From Megascapheus bottae (lineage: Eukaryota > Chordata > Mammalia > Rodentia > Geomyidae), in the NCBI GenBank assembly GCA_024803745.1, contig JANJXV010000152.1, forward strand, positions 1,477,501 to 1,541,500: DNA of 64,000 bases, given 5' to 3'. Of the stretch, positions 22,638 to 34,528 are shown in pieces; the stretch's first letter is position 1, and the number at the start of each line of letters is the position of its first letter. A program made the position numbers and the translations under genes. Under the pieces are notes generated by a model. That model was not told the origin of the DNA and searched no databases. It saw nothing but the letters and a program-made list of their open reading frames with translations.

Positions 22638-23977
22638 CTTAACACAAGATATAAGACAAAATAATGAAACTGAGCTATTCTTGCAGCAATTGGGAGAATG
22701 GTGTAGAAGGGACAGAAAACATGGAGGTGTGCACCCAAAGTTTCCTCAGCCATTACCCATCCTCAGAATAAAATAGTAGAGACTAAAATGATGAGTTACA
22801 TATGGCATGTACTCTTCATGCTCAGAAGCATCGATGTTACTGCAATTTGTTTCCAAAGTGTACAGAGGGGAAAAAAATAACAGAAATTGTTGAAAGGTGT
22901 TCTCATCACCTCTCCTTCCACTTGTGTAAGGTGCTTCATTAGAGATGAGTAGGTAGTTCCAGCCAAGGACCTGATGAGGGGGCAAAAAAGAGTGTAAAAA
23001 TCACAGGGTACATCCCTGGAGCATTTGCCAATATAAAATTCTGGCTGCAACTGAGGCCCACAGTGTCAGAGTTGAATATTAATATATCTTTCTGGATGTG
23101 AATATACATCTTTATTGAAAGAGATCTACACAATAGCTCAACTTTCATGAAAACCTCTTGCTAGTCCCCATAAGCAGTGGGTAGAACTATTCCCCTGGTC
23201 TCTGCATCTGAGGGTTTGTATCAAAGAGGAAACCATGAGTTGGAAAATGCGTGTGCAGATTTCCCTACTTCATGCCTGGTGCGATGATTTCATCCAAGTC
23301 CACATATAATGAAGCACCAAAAATGGAGTTATCTTGGATGTATTTTGTACAATACCTGTGTTGAGACACTATTAGCATGAAAGCCTCGGCGTACAGTGAA
23401 ATAGAAACAAAAAAACTCTATGCCTATGAAATGTCAACCGGAACTTATAAGGGTGTCACACACAGAGGGTTGATTCACACACACAATATCCATAATAGCC
23501 ACGGAACATTGCTGATTTATCCAGGCAAGTTTCAACAGGAATTCCAAATGCAGAGGCCTACATAAATGCACCCATTTAGCACCACCTGAGGAAGAAATGA
23601 TGCTGATGCTATTACATATCAATAACAAGTGAAATTGAATTCCATTTGTGTATCCTGAACTTTCAACTTCAAACAGTTAATTATGACTAACTAGGCTAAC
23701 ATTGATCAAGATATTTGCATGATGCACTGGACTGAGCATATACGGTAACATAGAAAATGATTCTCTATGACAAACCCAATTCAATATCAAAACCAAGTCT
23801 ATGTTTTCTACTTAACATATATTAGACCCAAGTTCCCTGCAGACACTTCAGTGGTCCTGAAATCCAGAGATACTTCAAGGCACTGAGCATAATTGGTTCA
23901 AGACTGTATTAATGGATGCACATATTGGTAAGAGATGCCTATAATCATGAATTGGGTGTCAGAAAATATGCCTTTTG
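22638..23977. other. 1.3 kb unassigned unique sequence
   Basis: Largest repeat-free stretch in the first half. Minus-strand open frames overlap in three registers at 22532-23150, with no domain that I can name. It could be a decayed exon-bearing segment of a neighbouring pseudogene. Confidence 0.4.
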
Positions 23978-23984
23978 TGTGTGT

Positions 23985-24192
23985 GTGTCATGGGGCTTGA
24001 ACTCAGCCAGGGATCTGTCCCTGAGCTCTTCAGGTCAAGGCTACCACTCTACCCACTTTCCATTTTCTAGAGGTTAATTGGAGATAAGAGTCTCATGTCC
24101 TTTTCTGCCTCGGCTGGCTTTGAACCTTGATCCTCATATCTCAACCCACTGAGTAGCTAGGATTATAGGTGTGAGTCACCATGCCCCAGCTT
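23985..24192 (-). mobile_element. B1-Geo SINE
   Basis: Minus-strand copy, tcatggggcttgaactcagc to gtgagtcaccatgcccc. Confidence 0.85.
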
Positions 24193-25549
24193 CTTCTTTT
24201 TTATATTTTTAATCTTTTTAAAAAATATTTACATTGCAGGGGCCGGGAGTTTGGCCTAGTGGTTAAAGTGCTTGCCTAGCATGCATAAAGACCCGGGTTC
24301 GATTCCTTGGTACCACACACATAGAAAAAAGCTGGAAGTGGTGCTGAGGCTCAAGTGGTAGAGCTCTAGCCTTGAGAAAGTCCAAGGACAGTGCTCAGGC
24401 CCTCAGCTCAAGCCCAGGACTGGCAAAAAAAAATACTTACATTGCAAAGGTGATGTACAGGGGAGTTAGAGTTATGTAAGTGAAGTAATGTGTACATTTG
24501 TTTTTGAACACTCTCACCTCTCCCTCACTCTCTCCTGGATTTTTACATCTTGACCACATGCCATGTTGTGTATACTTTAGTGAGTATAACTACTAATTAG
24601 GTCGCACATTGTCCCACTTTTTCTCTGCTTCCCCTTATCTTTCTCAAGTCAGATAAACCTACATACAAGACAAAGACTACAAAAATCAAAAAAGGTGGAG
24701 GAGAACCACAAACACTACCATAAAAAAACCTCATTTCAATTTCTTAGAGCTCAGTTAAATAACATCATTTTATATGGTCATGTATACATAGCTATTGGGC
24801 CCTTGTGATCCTCTCCAAAAAATACACTACTCTGGCCTCACTGTGTGAAAGTACAGAGTCCAGTTTAATTACTCATGTACAAGTGTGGTCTTTTTGTCTA
24901 GATTCATAGGCACATACTAGTTACCAAAACAAACATACAAATGAGGGAAACGCAATTTGTTTCTCTGGGTCTGGCTTTCTTCACTTGATGTAATTTTTTC
25001 CAAGTCTTTCCATTTCTTTCTGAATGGAGCAATCTCATTCTTTCTGATGAAAGCATGAAATTCCACTGTGGATCTACAACACATCTGAGTTGATATTCCA
25101 TATATTATCTCTGGTAAACAATGGTGCAACAAATATGGTTGTGCTAGTGACTTCAGTGTTCCCTGGTCATTAGTCAATTGGATACATGCCCAGGGGTATA
25201 ATAACAGGGTGATAGGGAAACTATGTTCAGTCTTCAGAGGAACCTCCATATTGCTTTCCAGTGTAGCTACAAAAGTTTATATTTCCAACAATGTAGTAGT
25301 GTTCCCTTTTGAACACATCCCAGTCAGAATCTGTTATTGTTAGTTTTCTTGATAATGACCTAGCTGGTATGTTGTGGAATCTCAACATTGATTTCATTTG
25401 CATTTCTTTGTGGCCAGTGATGTTAACATCATTTCCTCATGTGTCTATTGGTCATTCTTATTTCTTTCTCAGTGAAATCTCTCTTTAAGTCTTTAGCCTA
25501 TTTATTGTGTTGTTTCTTTGAGCATTTGTGGCGGGGTAATTTTTGAGCT
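24193..25549 (-). mobile_element. older LINE-1, 3' part (continues at 27115)
   Basis: Minus-strand L1 with decayed ORF2 C-terminal coding sequence and 3' UTR. Split by the IDL-Geo at 24239 and by the younger L1 at 25564-27100; its upstream part resumes at 27115-27625. Confidence 0.8.
24223..24446 (+). mobile_element. IDL-Geo SINE with target duplication
   Basis: Body 24239-24430, complete. Flanked by AAATATTTACATTGCA / AAATACTTACATTGCA (one mismatch in 16). Confidence 0.92.
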
Positions 25550-27114
25550 GTAAGTATATTTTATTTATTTTTTTATTGTAATTAGTAAAAGGGTTACATG
25601 ATATTTTCCAGATAGAAGGTGCATTAATTCACATACATTGATACCCTTTCACATGTCTTGGTACCCATTTCCCTCCCCCCCACACCCCCACCCGTCTTGG
25701 TTTTCCCCCCTTCCCTATCAAATTTCAAATATCCAAATACAAATAAATTCAATGTATCAGATAACAAAGTGAGATACTATACCAATATGAGATAACCAAG
25801 GGACAGCAAAGGAGATGAGAGACAACATAGTACATTAAGGACAATCATTCATTACATGGCTTTTGTTTCAATATCCTGGAGGTCCTTTCAATTAGCTTCA
25901 CATTACATGGCCTTATGTATCAAGATTTAGCTCTATTGCAAATCTCTGCTAGTAGAGCCCAAGGTTTCTACTGATTATGATGAATGAGGGAAACCATTGA
26001 GCCTAAGTTCCTTTGAGTCTGGCTTACTTCACTTAATATGAATATTACTAAGTCTTTCCATTTCCTAACAAATGGGGTGATGTCATTCTTTCTGACAGCA
26101 GCATAGAATTCCATTGTGTACAAATACCACAACGTGTTGATCCACTCATCACCTTAGGGACATCTAGGTTGGTTCCATATCTTTAAACCACAGACATATG
26201 GCCACCTAATCTTTGAAAAGGGAGCCAAAAAAATAGAATGGAAGAAAGACAGCCTCTTCAACAAGTTGTGCTGGCAGAACTGGTTAAGCACCTGCAGAAA
26301 ACTAAAGCTGGATCCTTCTTTGTCACCTTGCAGCAGAATTAACTCCAAATGGATCAAAGACCTGGAGGTAAAAGCTGACACACTGAAAACTTTAAAGGAA
26401 GGAATAGGAGATACACTAGACCTCCTTGGCACAGGTCGAAACTTTCTTAATAAGGACCAAGAATCACAACAAATCAGAGAAAGGCTGGATAAGTGGGACT
26501 GCATTAAACTTCAGAGCTTTTGTATGGCAAAGGACATAGCTAGTAAACTAATCAGGAAGTCTACAGAGTGAAAGAAGATCTTCACCAACCAAACAACGGA
26601 CAAAGGCCTCATATCTAAAATATATCAACAACTCAAAAAACTGAATCACTCCAAAATTAACCTCCAAAGTAACAACCATCCCATTAAAAAATGGGCCAAA
26701 GACTTAAAGAGAGTCTTCTCTGAAGAAGAAACAAAAATGGCCTATAGACACATGAAGAAATGCTCAACATCTCTGGTCATAAAAGAAATGCAAATCAAAA
26801 CAATTCTAAGATTCCACCTCATTCCAGTTAGAATGGTCAGGATCAGGAAAACGAATGACAACAGATGCTGGAGGTGATGTGGCCAGGAGGGATCACTACT
26901 ACACTGTTGGTGGGAGTGCAAACTCATTCAACCACTAAGGAAAGCAGTGTAGCAGTGCCTCAAAAGGCTAAACATAGAACTCCCCTATGTCCCAGCAATT
27001 CCACTACTTGGCATTTACCCAACCATCCAGAAACAAGGACACACTAAACCCACTAGCACAACAATGTTCATTGCAGCACTATTCACCATAGCAAAGATAT
27101 GTAAGTATATTTTA
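25550..27114 (-). mobile_element. twin-primed LINE-1 with 5' inversion
   Basis: A 14-base repeat GTAAGTATATTTTA (25550-25563, 27101-27114) bounds the insertion. 25564 to about 26186 is the L1 3' end on the minus strand; from there to 27100 the upstream ORF2 segment lies on the plus strand. The plus segment ends in the codons for AKIW and the minus segment begins at the same place (KIWNQPRCP), so the two halves abut with almost no loss. This is the signature of twin priming. The ORF2 pieces include LDKWDCIKLQSFCMAKDIA, and the frame is broken by a few stops. Confidence 0.93.
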
Positions 27115-27625
27115 GATATGAGGCACTTGTGTGATGCATAGCTAGGAAAGATCTCTCAGTCTGTGGGCTTTCTATTTATCTTGCTATCTATGTCCTTTGC
27201 CATGCATAAACTCTTCAGTTTGATGAAATCCCATTTTCCAGCATTTCTTGGATTCCTTGTGATTCTGGTTCTTTATTTAGGAGATATCAACGTGTGACTA
27301 GAAGCCAGTGTTTCCCCTATCCATTTCTGTAATGTTTTCAGAATATCTCGCCCTAAACTGACATATCTGAACAATTTTGGAACTGATTCTGGTGGAGGAT
27401 GAAATACAAGGATCTAGCTTCCATTTTTGCATGTGCATAGTCATTTCTGCCATCTCCATTTGTTCAAGGAACTGCCTTTCTTCTACCCTGTGATTTTGGC
27501 TCCCATATCAAATATTAGGTAGCTGTATATTTGTGGGTTCATTTTTGGGTTTTCTATCCATTCAATTGGTCCTCAGACTTAGTCTTGTGAGAAATTTTAG
27601 TAGATTTTAACTGAGAAATAAATTG
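27115..27625 (-). mobile_element. older LINE-1, upstream part
   Basis: Continuation of the minus-strand L1 interrupted at 25550; ORF2 remnants with many stops. Confidence 0.75.
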
Positions 27626-27737
27626 GTGAGTTTTTTTCATATGGAAAGATTATATAGAAAATTAACAATGAAAAGTCAATGCGATTCTGTTACAGACTGG
27701 AAGTTGGTGAAAAATGATTATGAAAATGTCAACAAAG

Positions 27738-27926
27738 GGTCAGGAATTTGTCCTAGTGGTAGAGTTCTTGCCTAGCATGCATGAAGACCTGGGTTTGATT
27801 CCTCAGTACCACATATGGTGAAAAGTTGAAAATGGTGCTATGGCTCAAGTGGTAGAGCAATAGCCTTGAGGAAATCACAAGGACAATGTTCGGGCCCTGA
27901 ATTCAAGCCCCAAGTCTGGCAAAGGA
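27738..27926 (+). mobile_element. IDL-Geo SINE
   Basis: Plus-strand full-length copy; first of two in tandem. Confidence 0.88.
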
Positions 27927-27949
27927 AAAACAAGGAAAATATAAGTAAG

Positions 27950-28136
27950 GGACAAGGAGTTTGGCCTAGTGTAACAGTACTTATCTAGCATGCACAAAAC
28001 CCGGGTTCAATTTCTCAATACACACATAGAAAAAGCCAGCAGTGGGGCTGTGGTTTAATTGGTAGAGCTCTAGTCTTGAGAAAGCACAAAGACTGTGCTC
28101 AGGCCCTGAGTTCAAGCACAAGGACTGGCAAGAAAA
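27950..28136 (+). mobile_element. IDL-Geo SINE
   Basis: Second tandem copy, with a small change in the A box (ggcctagtgtaac). Confidence 0.85.
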
Positions 28137-28142
28137 GAAAAG

Positions 28143-28371
28143 ACATCAGGCATGTTGGCTCATGCCTGCAATCCTAACTACTCAGGAGACTGAGATCTGA
28201 GGATTGTGGTTCAAAGCAAGCTCAGGGACACATGACTGTGAGACTCTTATTTTCAATTAACTTCTAAAAAAGAGGAAGTGGGGCAGTGGCTGAATGGTAC
28301 GGTGGTAGCCTGAAGCTGAAGAACTCAGGGACAGGGCCCAGGCCCAGATTTCAAGCCCCATGGCCTACAAA

Positions 28372-28413
<42 letters not shown>
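28143..28413 (+). mobile_element. B1-Geo SINE with (CA)n tail
   Basis: SINE to about 28371, whose tail has become a CA repeat (28374-28413). Third SINE of the same orientation in a row. Confidence 0.88.
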
Positions 28414-28416
<3 letters not shown>

Positions 28417-29009
28417 ATATGTTATACGTTATTTGCAGTCTGAGCAAGAAATGGCAAGATGGACAAATTCCTACATAACTTTTGATGGTAACACTGAATT
28501 CTGATATTCATTTACTCAATACAATATGTTGAAGGGAGAGTTTAAGTGAGTCTTTCAACTAATTACTGCTTATTTAAAACAAACAACAATAACAGCAACA
28601 ACATACTGCCACCAAATAGACAGTCGACAGCAGCTGTGGACTGGAAGTGTTCAAGTGTGTAATATTCTAAAACGTCTGCCAGTTATCAATTGTCAGATAG
28701 AGTGGGCCTCGTGGTCATCGAACCAAGCTGACACCAGGTCCTGGATACATACACCTTGCTAACCTTAAAGACCTGCTCAGGATCTGGCTAATCTAGGGAA
28801 ATGGAAGATCTAGTTCTAGGTTGCCCAAGATTATCATCAAACAAAGTACAAAGGGGAACAGAAGGAGTAGGAGAAAGTCTTTTTTCTTTTTTCTTTTTAA
28901 TTCAAGAATATAGCCTCTTGTCCTCTTGATCGGAAATGTTTCTTGACCACATTATCATCTGAGATTGATAACATTATTTGAACATTTTCCCTCATGATTA
29001 ACTTTATTT
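28414..29009. other. unassigned sequence
   Basis: No repeat or gene recognised. Confidence 0.45.
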
Positions 29010-29300
29010 TTTTGCCAGATCTGGGGCTTGAACTCAAGGTCCCTGAGCTTCTTTGTGCACAAGGTTAGCTCTCTACCCTTTGGGCCACAGCACCACTTCC
29101 CACTTTGGCTGTGTCCACTGATTGGGAGTAAAGAGTCTCAGGGGGTCTTTCATGCCCCGGGGTTGGCTTTGAACCATGATCCTCAGATCTCCACCTCCTG
29201 AGTAGCGAGGATGTCACTGGATTTGAAAGTGACTCCGTTGCGAGGAGTTGCTGGATGTGTGATTGTGTGTGTGTGTGGTGTGTGTGTGTGTGTGTGTGTA
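29010..29300 (-). mobile_element. B1-Geo SINE and adjacent (TG)n
   Basis: Minus-strand copy to about 29212, truncated at its B1 end, then a TG repeat at 29262-29300. Confidence 0.75.
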
Positions 29301-29339
29301 GCATTGATTTATAGATTTGTCAATGAAGTGCTCCAAAAT

Positions 29340-30240
29340 GATCTCACACCTAAACCAAGCCTGCCCTGCTGCTAAAGCGTGCCTAGGCCCCAGGCCTCCC
29401 CAAGGTGTGCAGGGCTAGGAGCCTGTGGTGGGAAGAAAGCTTAGTGGCTTGGGGGAGGGGCTCAACCTCCCCTCTCTGATTCCCCCCACTCAGCCCTCTC
29501 TTTCCCTCCCTCCCTCTCCTGGGCCTCTCCTGGATCCCCCCCGCCCCCCGTTGCCTGGTCTCATTACCTCCTCCTGTGCCCCATGTCCTCCACAAGGTAA
29601 TCTGGCCTCATGTTCTTCTCCAGGTGGCCCGATGGAACCAATAGCCCTAACAGGGCTTGGACAACACCTGGGGCTTTGTAACATTCACACGGGTGGGAGG
29701 GAGTCCCTAGAACGTCTGCAGGGAATACCCATGGGGAGTCTCTCCACATTGTCCAGACAGAGAAGAGGGAGGAGCCATCAGACACTGACACTGCATATGC
29801 CCTGCGCGCCTGAGCTGTCCATCTTTGCCACACAACCCAGGTAAACACAGGGCAGGCCTCCCAGGAGCGAAGAGTGTGCAACCACGCATGCGCACAACTT
29901 TGTCTTGTTTATTCAAGTCTAGGTGCCCTGCCTGCTACAGCCTCTGTGGGTTAGTATGCACACTGGCCAAGTTCAGGAAGCCTAACTAACATCCACAGCA
30001 GAGCTGAGCTGTCCTATACAAGGCTGCCAGACCTACTGGGTATCTAGGTGATTTTGTCCTAATGGACTTGGCTTGGAAGCTGATGGTCCTGGACTATGTA
30101 TGTTTACCACAACCCCCCTCCAAAGAGCAGTGACAGCCCAGCCCAGCTTTAAACTCAAAGTCCTGAGGGAAATCACATTATATACCGTGAAGATCTGCTT
30201 TGTCTACGTCTCTTTCCCTTCTTCCCTCCCCCACCCCTCT
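29340..30240. other. GC-richer unique region
   Basis: Noticeably higher G+C than its surroundings, with C-rich tracts at 29480-29560. Open frames on both strands (plus 29425-29844, 139 codons; minus 29564-29881) are proline- or glycine-rich and low in complexity, without known domains. It is not dense enough in CpG to call an island by eye. Confidence 0.4.
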
Positions 30241-30265
30241 CATAGAAACATAGATGGATATATGC

Positions 30266-30475
30266 ATGCATAGATGGATGGATGGATGGATGGATGGATG
30301 GATGGATGGATGGATACAAACATGCAGGCATACACACATAAGATACATAGTTTAGATAGACTGGTCAAGAGATACATACAGACATCAATTAGATCAACAG
30401 ATAGACAGGTAGGTAGATAGGTAAGTAAATAGACAGACAGACAGACATAGATAAGATACATAGATAGACAGACTA
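30266..30475. repeat. (GGAT)n and GATA/AGAC-type repeats
   Basis: Regular ATGG units to about 30315, followed by imperfect agatagaca-type tetranucleotides. Confidence 0.9.
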
Positions 30476-30482
30476 ACAGACC

Positions 30483-30541
30483 TCTTGCAGTATTAGGGAT
30501 TGAACTCATGACCTTTTTCATGCTCGACATCTCCAGCCCAA
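30483..30541 (-). mobile_element. partial classic ID-type SINE
   Basis: attagggattgaactcatga...tctccagccc follows a minus-strand rodent ID element with an internal deletion and without a Geo half. Confidence 0.5.
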
Positions 30542-30619
30542 GTTTTGTGACTAATACAGCAATGTTAATTTCAAGTACATATTTTCTTTCTATGACAGGC
30601 AGTCAAATCCAAAAGAAAA

Positions 30620-31300
30620 ATATTTTTGTAAAGGTGATGTACAGAAGGTTAAAGTTACATGAGTCAGGTATTGAGAACATTTCTTTTTTTTCATATATTT
30701 TTATTGTAATTAATAGAAGGGTTACATTATATACATAGAAGGTACATTAATTCACATTTGAGTACATTTCTTTTTGACACCTCTTCCCTCATTTTCTCCC
30801 AATTTTTCCCCTCCCAACCTCCCCAGACCGCCAAATTGTATAATTTATTCCCAATATATTGTCTAGTAAGTATCACGGGTTAAATTGGTTCATCCTTTTC
30901 CCACCATTTCTGTGCTTCACAAATAAGATAAACTCACAAAGACAAACTGCAGAAATAAAAAACAGCAACAAAATGGGGAAAATGCAAAGAAAATAGAAAA
31001 GAACAACAAATACAATATTTTTAAATGTCATGTTTTCATTTCTTGCAGTTCATTTCAAAAAGTATCATTTTATAGATTATATGCACGTAGCTATTAAGCC
31101 TTTATGATCCTCTCCTAAGAATATCCTCCTTTGGGTTTTTCTATTGTACTGTTTGCAGTTATTTTTCCCTGCCTCTCCACATCTTCAATTTATTCCCTGT
31201 GGTCACTGTGTAATTTTTTTGTCTTTTACTAGCCATTGGGCTTACTTGTAGGTCAAAAATTTTTAATATTCCAAGCTTAAATTTAGGAGAGATAGTCCTA
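30620..31300 (-). mobile_element. decayed LINE-1 with nested short L1 3' end
   Basis: Minus-strand L1 3' region similar to 24447-24700. A younger L1 3' end of about 80 bases (30683-30762) sits inside, flanked by TGAGAACATTTCTTTT / TGAGTACATTTCTTTT. Confidence 0.7.
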
Positions 31301-31489
31301 GTAATTGAAAACTAGGATGTTACCTTGCATACTCTCTGAGTTTACAATATACAAAATCTTCCATGTGTGCTTTACAGCCATACTCTGATTGTTTAAGGAA
31401 AGAGATTTAAGGAAAACATTCTATTTCTCTACACAAGTAATTATCTCTCAAGGGACCCAAAAATCTTCCATTCAAACGAAGTCTTCAGC

Positions 31490-31712
31490 TGGGCACCAGT
31501 GGACAATGCCTGTAATCCTAGCTACTCAGGAAGCTGAGATCTCAGCATCATGGTTCAAACTCAGCACAAACAGGAAATTCATGAGATTCTGATCTCCTGT
31601 AAGCCTGTAGAAAGCTGGCAGTGAAGCTATTACTCAACTGGAAGAGCACCAGGCTTGAGCAGAAAGGTAGGGTCAAGCATCCAGGCCCTGAGTTCAAGCT
31701 CTGGCAATAAAC
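31490..31712 (+). mobile_element. B1-Geo SINE
   Basis: Plus-strand copy (ggacaatgcctgtaatcc to gttcaagctctgg). Confidence 0.85.
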
Positions 31713-31827
31713 AGAACAAAACACAGTCTTCATGAAATCCAATATGAAAGTTATTTACGGTTGTGAGAAAACACTTATTTGTCTATCAGAGGCTAGGCTC
31801 TAATGATTGTACAGAAATTACTACATG

Positions 31828-31927
31828 GACTATCCAGGCCCACATCTGGCATCCTAGCTCCTCAGGAGTCTGAAATCTCAGGATTCTGGTTCAAAGCCAG
31901 CCTAGGTGAAGAAAGTCCCTGAGACTC
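31828..31927 (+). mobile_element. partial B1-Geo SINE
   Basis: B1 half and the first few bases of the second half only. Confidence 0.75.
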
Positions 31928-31934
31928 TCGGGAT

Positions 31935-32290
31935 GTCCTGGTCCATTCTCTGTCTTTTACCCTCACAGAGCACCTGAGGCTGGGTAATTTTTTTAAAAAA
32001 AGTTTATAAAGGTTTTTGCACTCATGGATTTGGAGACTAGAAAAATCCAAGGGCCTTGAGAGAATTGCCTGCTGCTGTGTTTACTGCTGGTAGAGTGGAA
32101 ATGACTGCAAACGCATGTGAAGGCGTCATTGTGCCAGCAGGTGGCAGTCTCTCCCTGCAACCACTTGCTCTCCTGCTATCCAAATCAGCACTAGGAATGA
32201 AGTCTTCCCACCCAGTCAACCCAATCCCATGAGAACGAAATAAAAACCTGAAGTCCTCACTGCCTCTCCACAACTGGAGAGGGAATTACA
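31935..32290. mobile_element. possible ancient MaLR-type LTR
   Basis: The stretch cacctgaggctgggtaattt plus a nearby TTTATAAAGG resembles conserved blocks of mammalian MaLR (MST/THE-like) LTRs. The rest is too diverged to align by eye. It includes a CTCF-like motif at 32134-32147. Confidence 0.3.
32134..32147 (+). promoter_or_regulatory. CTCF-like motif
   Basis: CCAGCAGGTGGCAG matches every position of the degenerate core CCASYAGRKGGCRS. A motif match alone does not show occupancy. Confidence 0.35.
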
Positions 32291-32344
32291 ATGGGAACTG
32301 CATTTCACCCTGTTATTTTTAATTTTTATTTATTTACTGATTTA

Positions 32345-32575
32345 TTTATTGCTGGTCTGGGGCTTGAACTCAGGCCTGGGTGCTGTCCCTGAGCCTCTGT
32401 ATGCCAGGGTTAGCACTCTCCCACTTGAGCCACAGCTCCACTTCCCTGTTTTTCTGAGTAGTTCATTGGAGTCTCATGGACTTTTATGCCCTGGCTGGCT
32501 TTGAACCACAATCCTCAGATTTCAGCCTCCTAAGTATCTAGGATGACAGGTGTGAGTCACCAGTCCCTGGTCCAT
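32345..32575 (-). mobile_element. B1-Geo SINE
   Basis: Minus-strand copy, gtctggggcttgaactcagg to gtgagtcaccagtccc. Confidence 0.85.
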
Positions 32576-32799
32576 CAGACCCTTTCTATTTTCCTGTCAT
32601 TCTATGAGTGGTTTGATGTTATTATTATTTTATAAAATTAATTTCACCAAAGAGCTTCACCCCTATATCTTGCACATGCATTTTAATGAGATTAACCTAT
32701 TCTATGTCTCTTTCCCTAACCCCTAAGTCATATTGTTTGACAACACTCAGTGAGATCACAGACACATATAAAATGTGTGTGTTTTTGTGTGTGTGTCTG

Positions 32800-32801
<2 letters not shown>

Positions 32802-32869
<68 letters not shown>
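32802..32869. repeat. (GA)n microsatellite
   Basis: About 34 uninterrupted GA units preceded by a short TG run. Confidence 0.96.
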
Positions 32870-32872
<3 letters not shown>

Positions 32873-33009
32873 CTCTAGGTTCCACAAATGAATAAAAATA
32901 TGATATTTGGTTTTCTGATCTTGATTTATCTTACTCAACAGGATAGTCTCCAATTATACATATTTCCCTGCAAATGCTGTCATTTTGTTTATTTTTACAC
33001 CTCTACAGC

Positions 33010-33143
33010 CACAATTTCATTTCTTGGTTTGCTGACTCATGGGAGAAAGGGGTCTTGGGGACTTTCCTTGCTTTGAGCCTCTGTGCTCAGATCTCAGCCT
33101 CCCATGTAGCTAGGATTAGAGGTGTGAGCTGCCAGTGTCTGGC
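33010..33143 (-). mobile_element. partial B1 half of B1-Geo
   Basis: Only the B1 side remains (cagatctcagcctcccatgt). Confidence 0.7.
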
Positions 33144-33299
33144 TTTTTGCCATTTTTGAGTTGAGTTGTGGTTAGAATACTAGATGGAAGCCACAGTGTT
33201 TTCTCCCATTATTTGGTTTCTGTTTGTGTGCCTGTGGAGTCAATAATGGAATCAGGTTTTTGCCTTTCTGACCATATTTTCCACTCTGCTACTCCCATC

Positions 33300-33540
33300 C
33301 TTGTCTTTTCTTTCTTTCCGTCCTTCATTCATTCCTCCCTTCCTTCATTCCCTCCTTCTTTCTTCTTTTTTCCAGTCCTAGGGCTTGAACTCAGGGCCTA
33401 GACACTCTCCTTGGTCTTGCTCAAGGCTAGCACTCTACTACTTGAGCCACAGCACCACTTTTCTATGTATAAGGTACCTGAGAATCGAACCTAGGGCTAA
33501 TTACATTCTAGGCATGCACTCTATCAAAAGGTCAAGCTCA
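33300..33540 (-). mobile_element. IDL-Geo SINE with CT-rich tail
   Basis: A TTCC-rich run (33300-33370) is the probable expanded tail of the minus-strand SINE that ends near 33540. Confidence 0.78.
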
Positions 33541-33720
33541 TTTCTTCATACCACATTTGGAAGCACAGTTGTATTCAATTTCAATATATCCTGTTTATAT
33601 AACTGTGTGTGTGTGTTTGTTTATTGGGGGGATTTTTTTTATTGCTTTCACCTGTTGTTGGGTTTTTGTTGTTTGGGCTTGTGTGTTGTTTTTCTCTGCT
33701 ATACTTACTGTCTTATTTAA

Positions 33721-33941
33721 GAATACGGTGTGAGGGCCGGGAGTTTGGCCTAGTGGTTAAAGTGCTTGCCTAGCATGCATGAAGACCCGGGTTCGATTCC
33801 TCGGTACCACATACATAGAAAAAAGCTGGAAGTGGTGCTGAGGCTCAAGTGGTAGAGCTATAGCCTTGAGAAAGTACAAGGACAGTGCTCAGGTCCAGAG
33901 TTCAAGCCCAGGACTGGCAAAAAAAAAGAATACGGTGTGAG
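33721..33941 (+). mobile_element. young IDL-Geo SINE with 14-base target duplication
   Basis: Body 33735-33927 and exact flanking repeat GAATACGGTGTGAG (33721-33734, 33928-33941). Body, tail and duplication are all intact, marking a recent insertion and a good consensus reference for the family. Confidence 0.96.
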
Positions 33942-34312
33942 TCAAGTACTCACACCTGTCATCCTAGCTATTCAGGAGTCAGAGGTCTGAGAATCACAGT
34001 TCAAAGCTATGTCAGGCAGCAAAGTCCCCAAGACTCTCATCTCTAATGAAGCATTAGGAAACTGGAGGTGGTGTTGTTACTCAGTGTGGTAAATAAAAGC
34101 TCAGGGCCAGTGCCCAGACCATGAGTTCAAGACCAATGACTGACATAAAAACAAGAGAAAGGAGGGAGAGAAGGAGGGAGGGAGGAGGGAAAGAAAGAAG
34201 GAAGGAAGGAAGTTAGGAGGGATAGAGAGGAGAAAGGGAAAGGGGGAGGGAGGAAAGAAGGGAGGAAGGGAGGGAGGGAGAGATGAAAGAAGGAAGGGAG
34301 GGAGGGATAGTT
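33942..34312 (+). mobile_element. B1-Geo SINE with purine-rich tail
   Basis: SINE to about 34148, followed by a GGGA/GGAA-type purine run to 34312 that probably grew from the tail. Confidence 0.85.
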
Positions 34313-34528
34313 TTTGGTGCTAGGCTCTTACACCTGTACTCCTAGCTACTCAAGAGGGTGAGATCTGAGGATTAAGCCAGACTAGGCAGGAAAGTCCATG
34401 GGACTCTTATCTCCAATAAACCAGCAGAAAACTAGATGTGCTGTGTCTCAACACGGTAAAGCACTAGCCTTGAGCACAAAAGCTCAGGGACAGTGCCCAG
34501 GCCCTGAGTTCAAGCCTCAGGTCTGAAA
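34313..34528 (+). mobile_element. B1-Geo SINE
   Basis: Plus-strand copy (ggtgctaggctcttacacc to ttcaagcctcaggtctg). Confidence 0.85.

Noticed and set aside
22746..23148. Minus-strand frames considered as a second V2R
   Set aside because: No V2R landmark motif found in any register.
24240..24320. A- and B-box sequences considered as a tRNA gene
   Set aside because: They belong to the IDL half of a SINE; the cloverleaf is not intact and the same sequence recurs dozens of times.
29425..29844. 139-codon proline-rich frame in a GC-richer region, considered as a first exon or CpG-island gene
   Set aside because: Low complexity, overlapping frames on the other strand, few CpG, no splice or start context.
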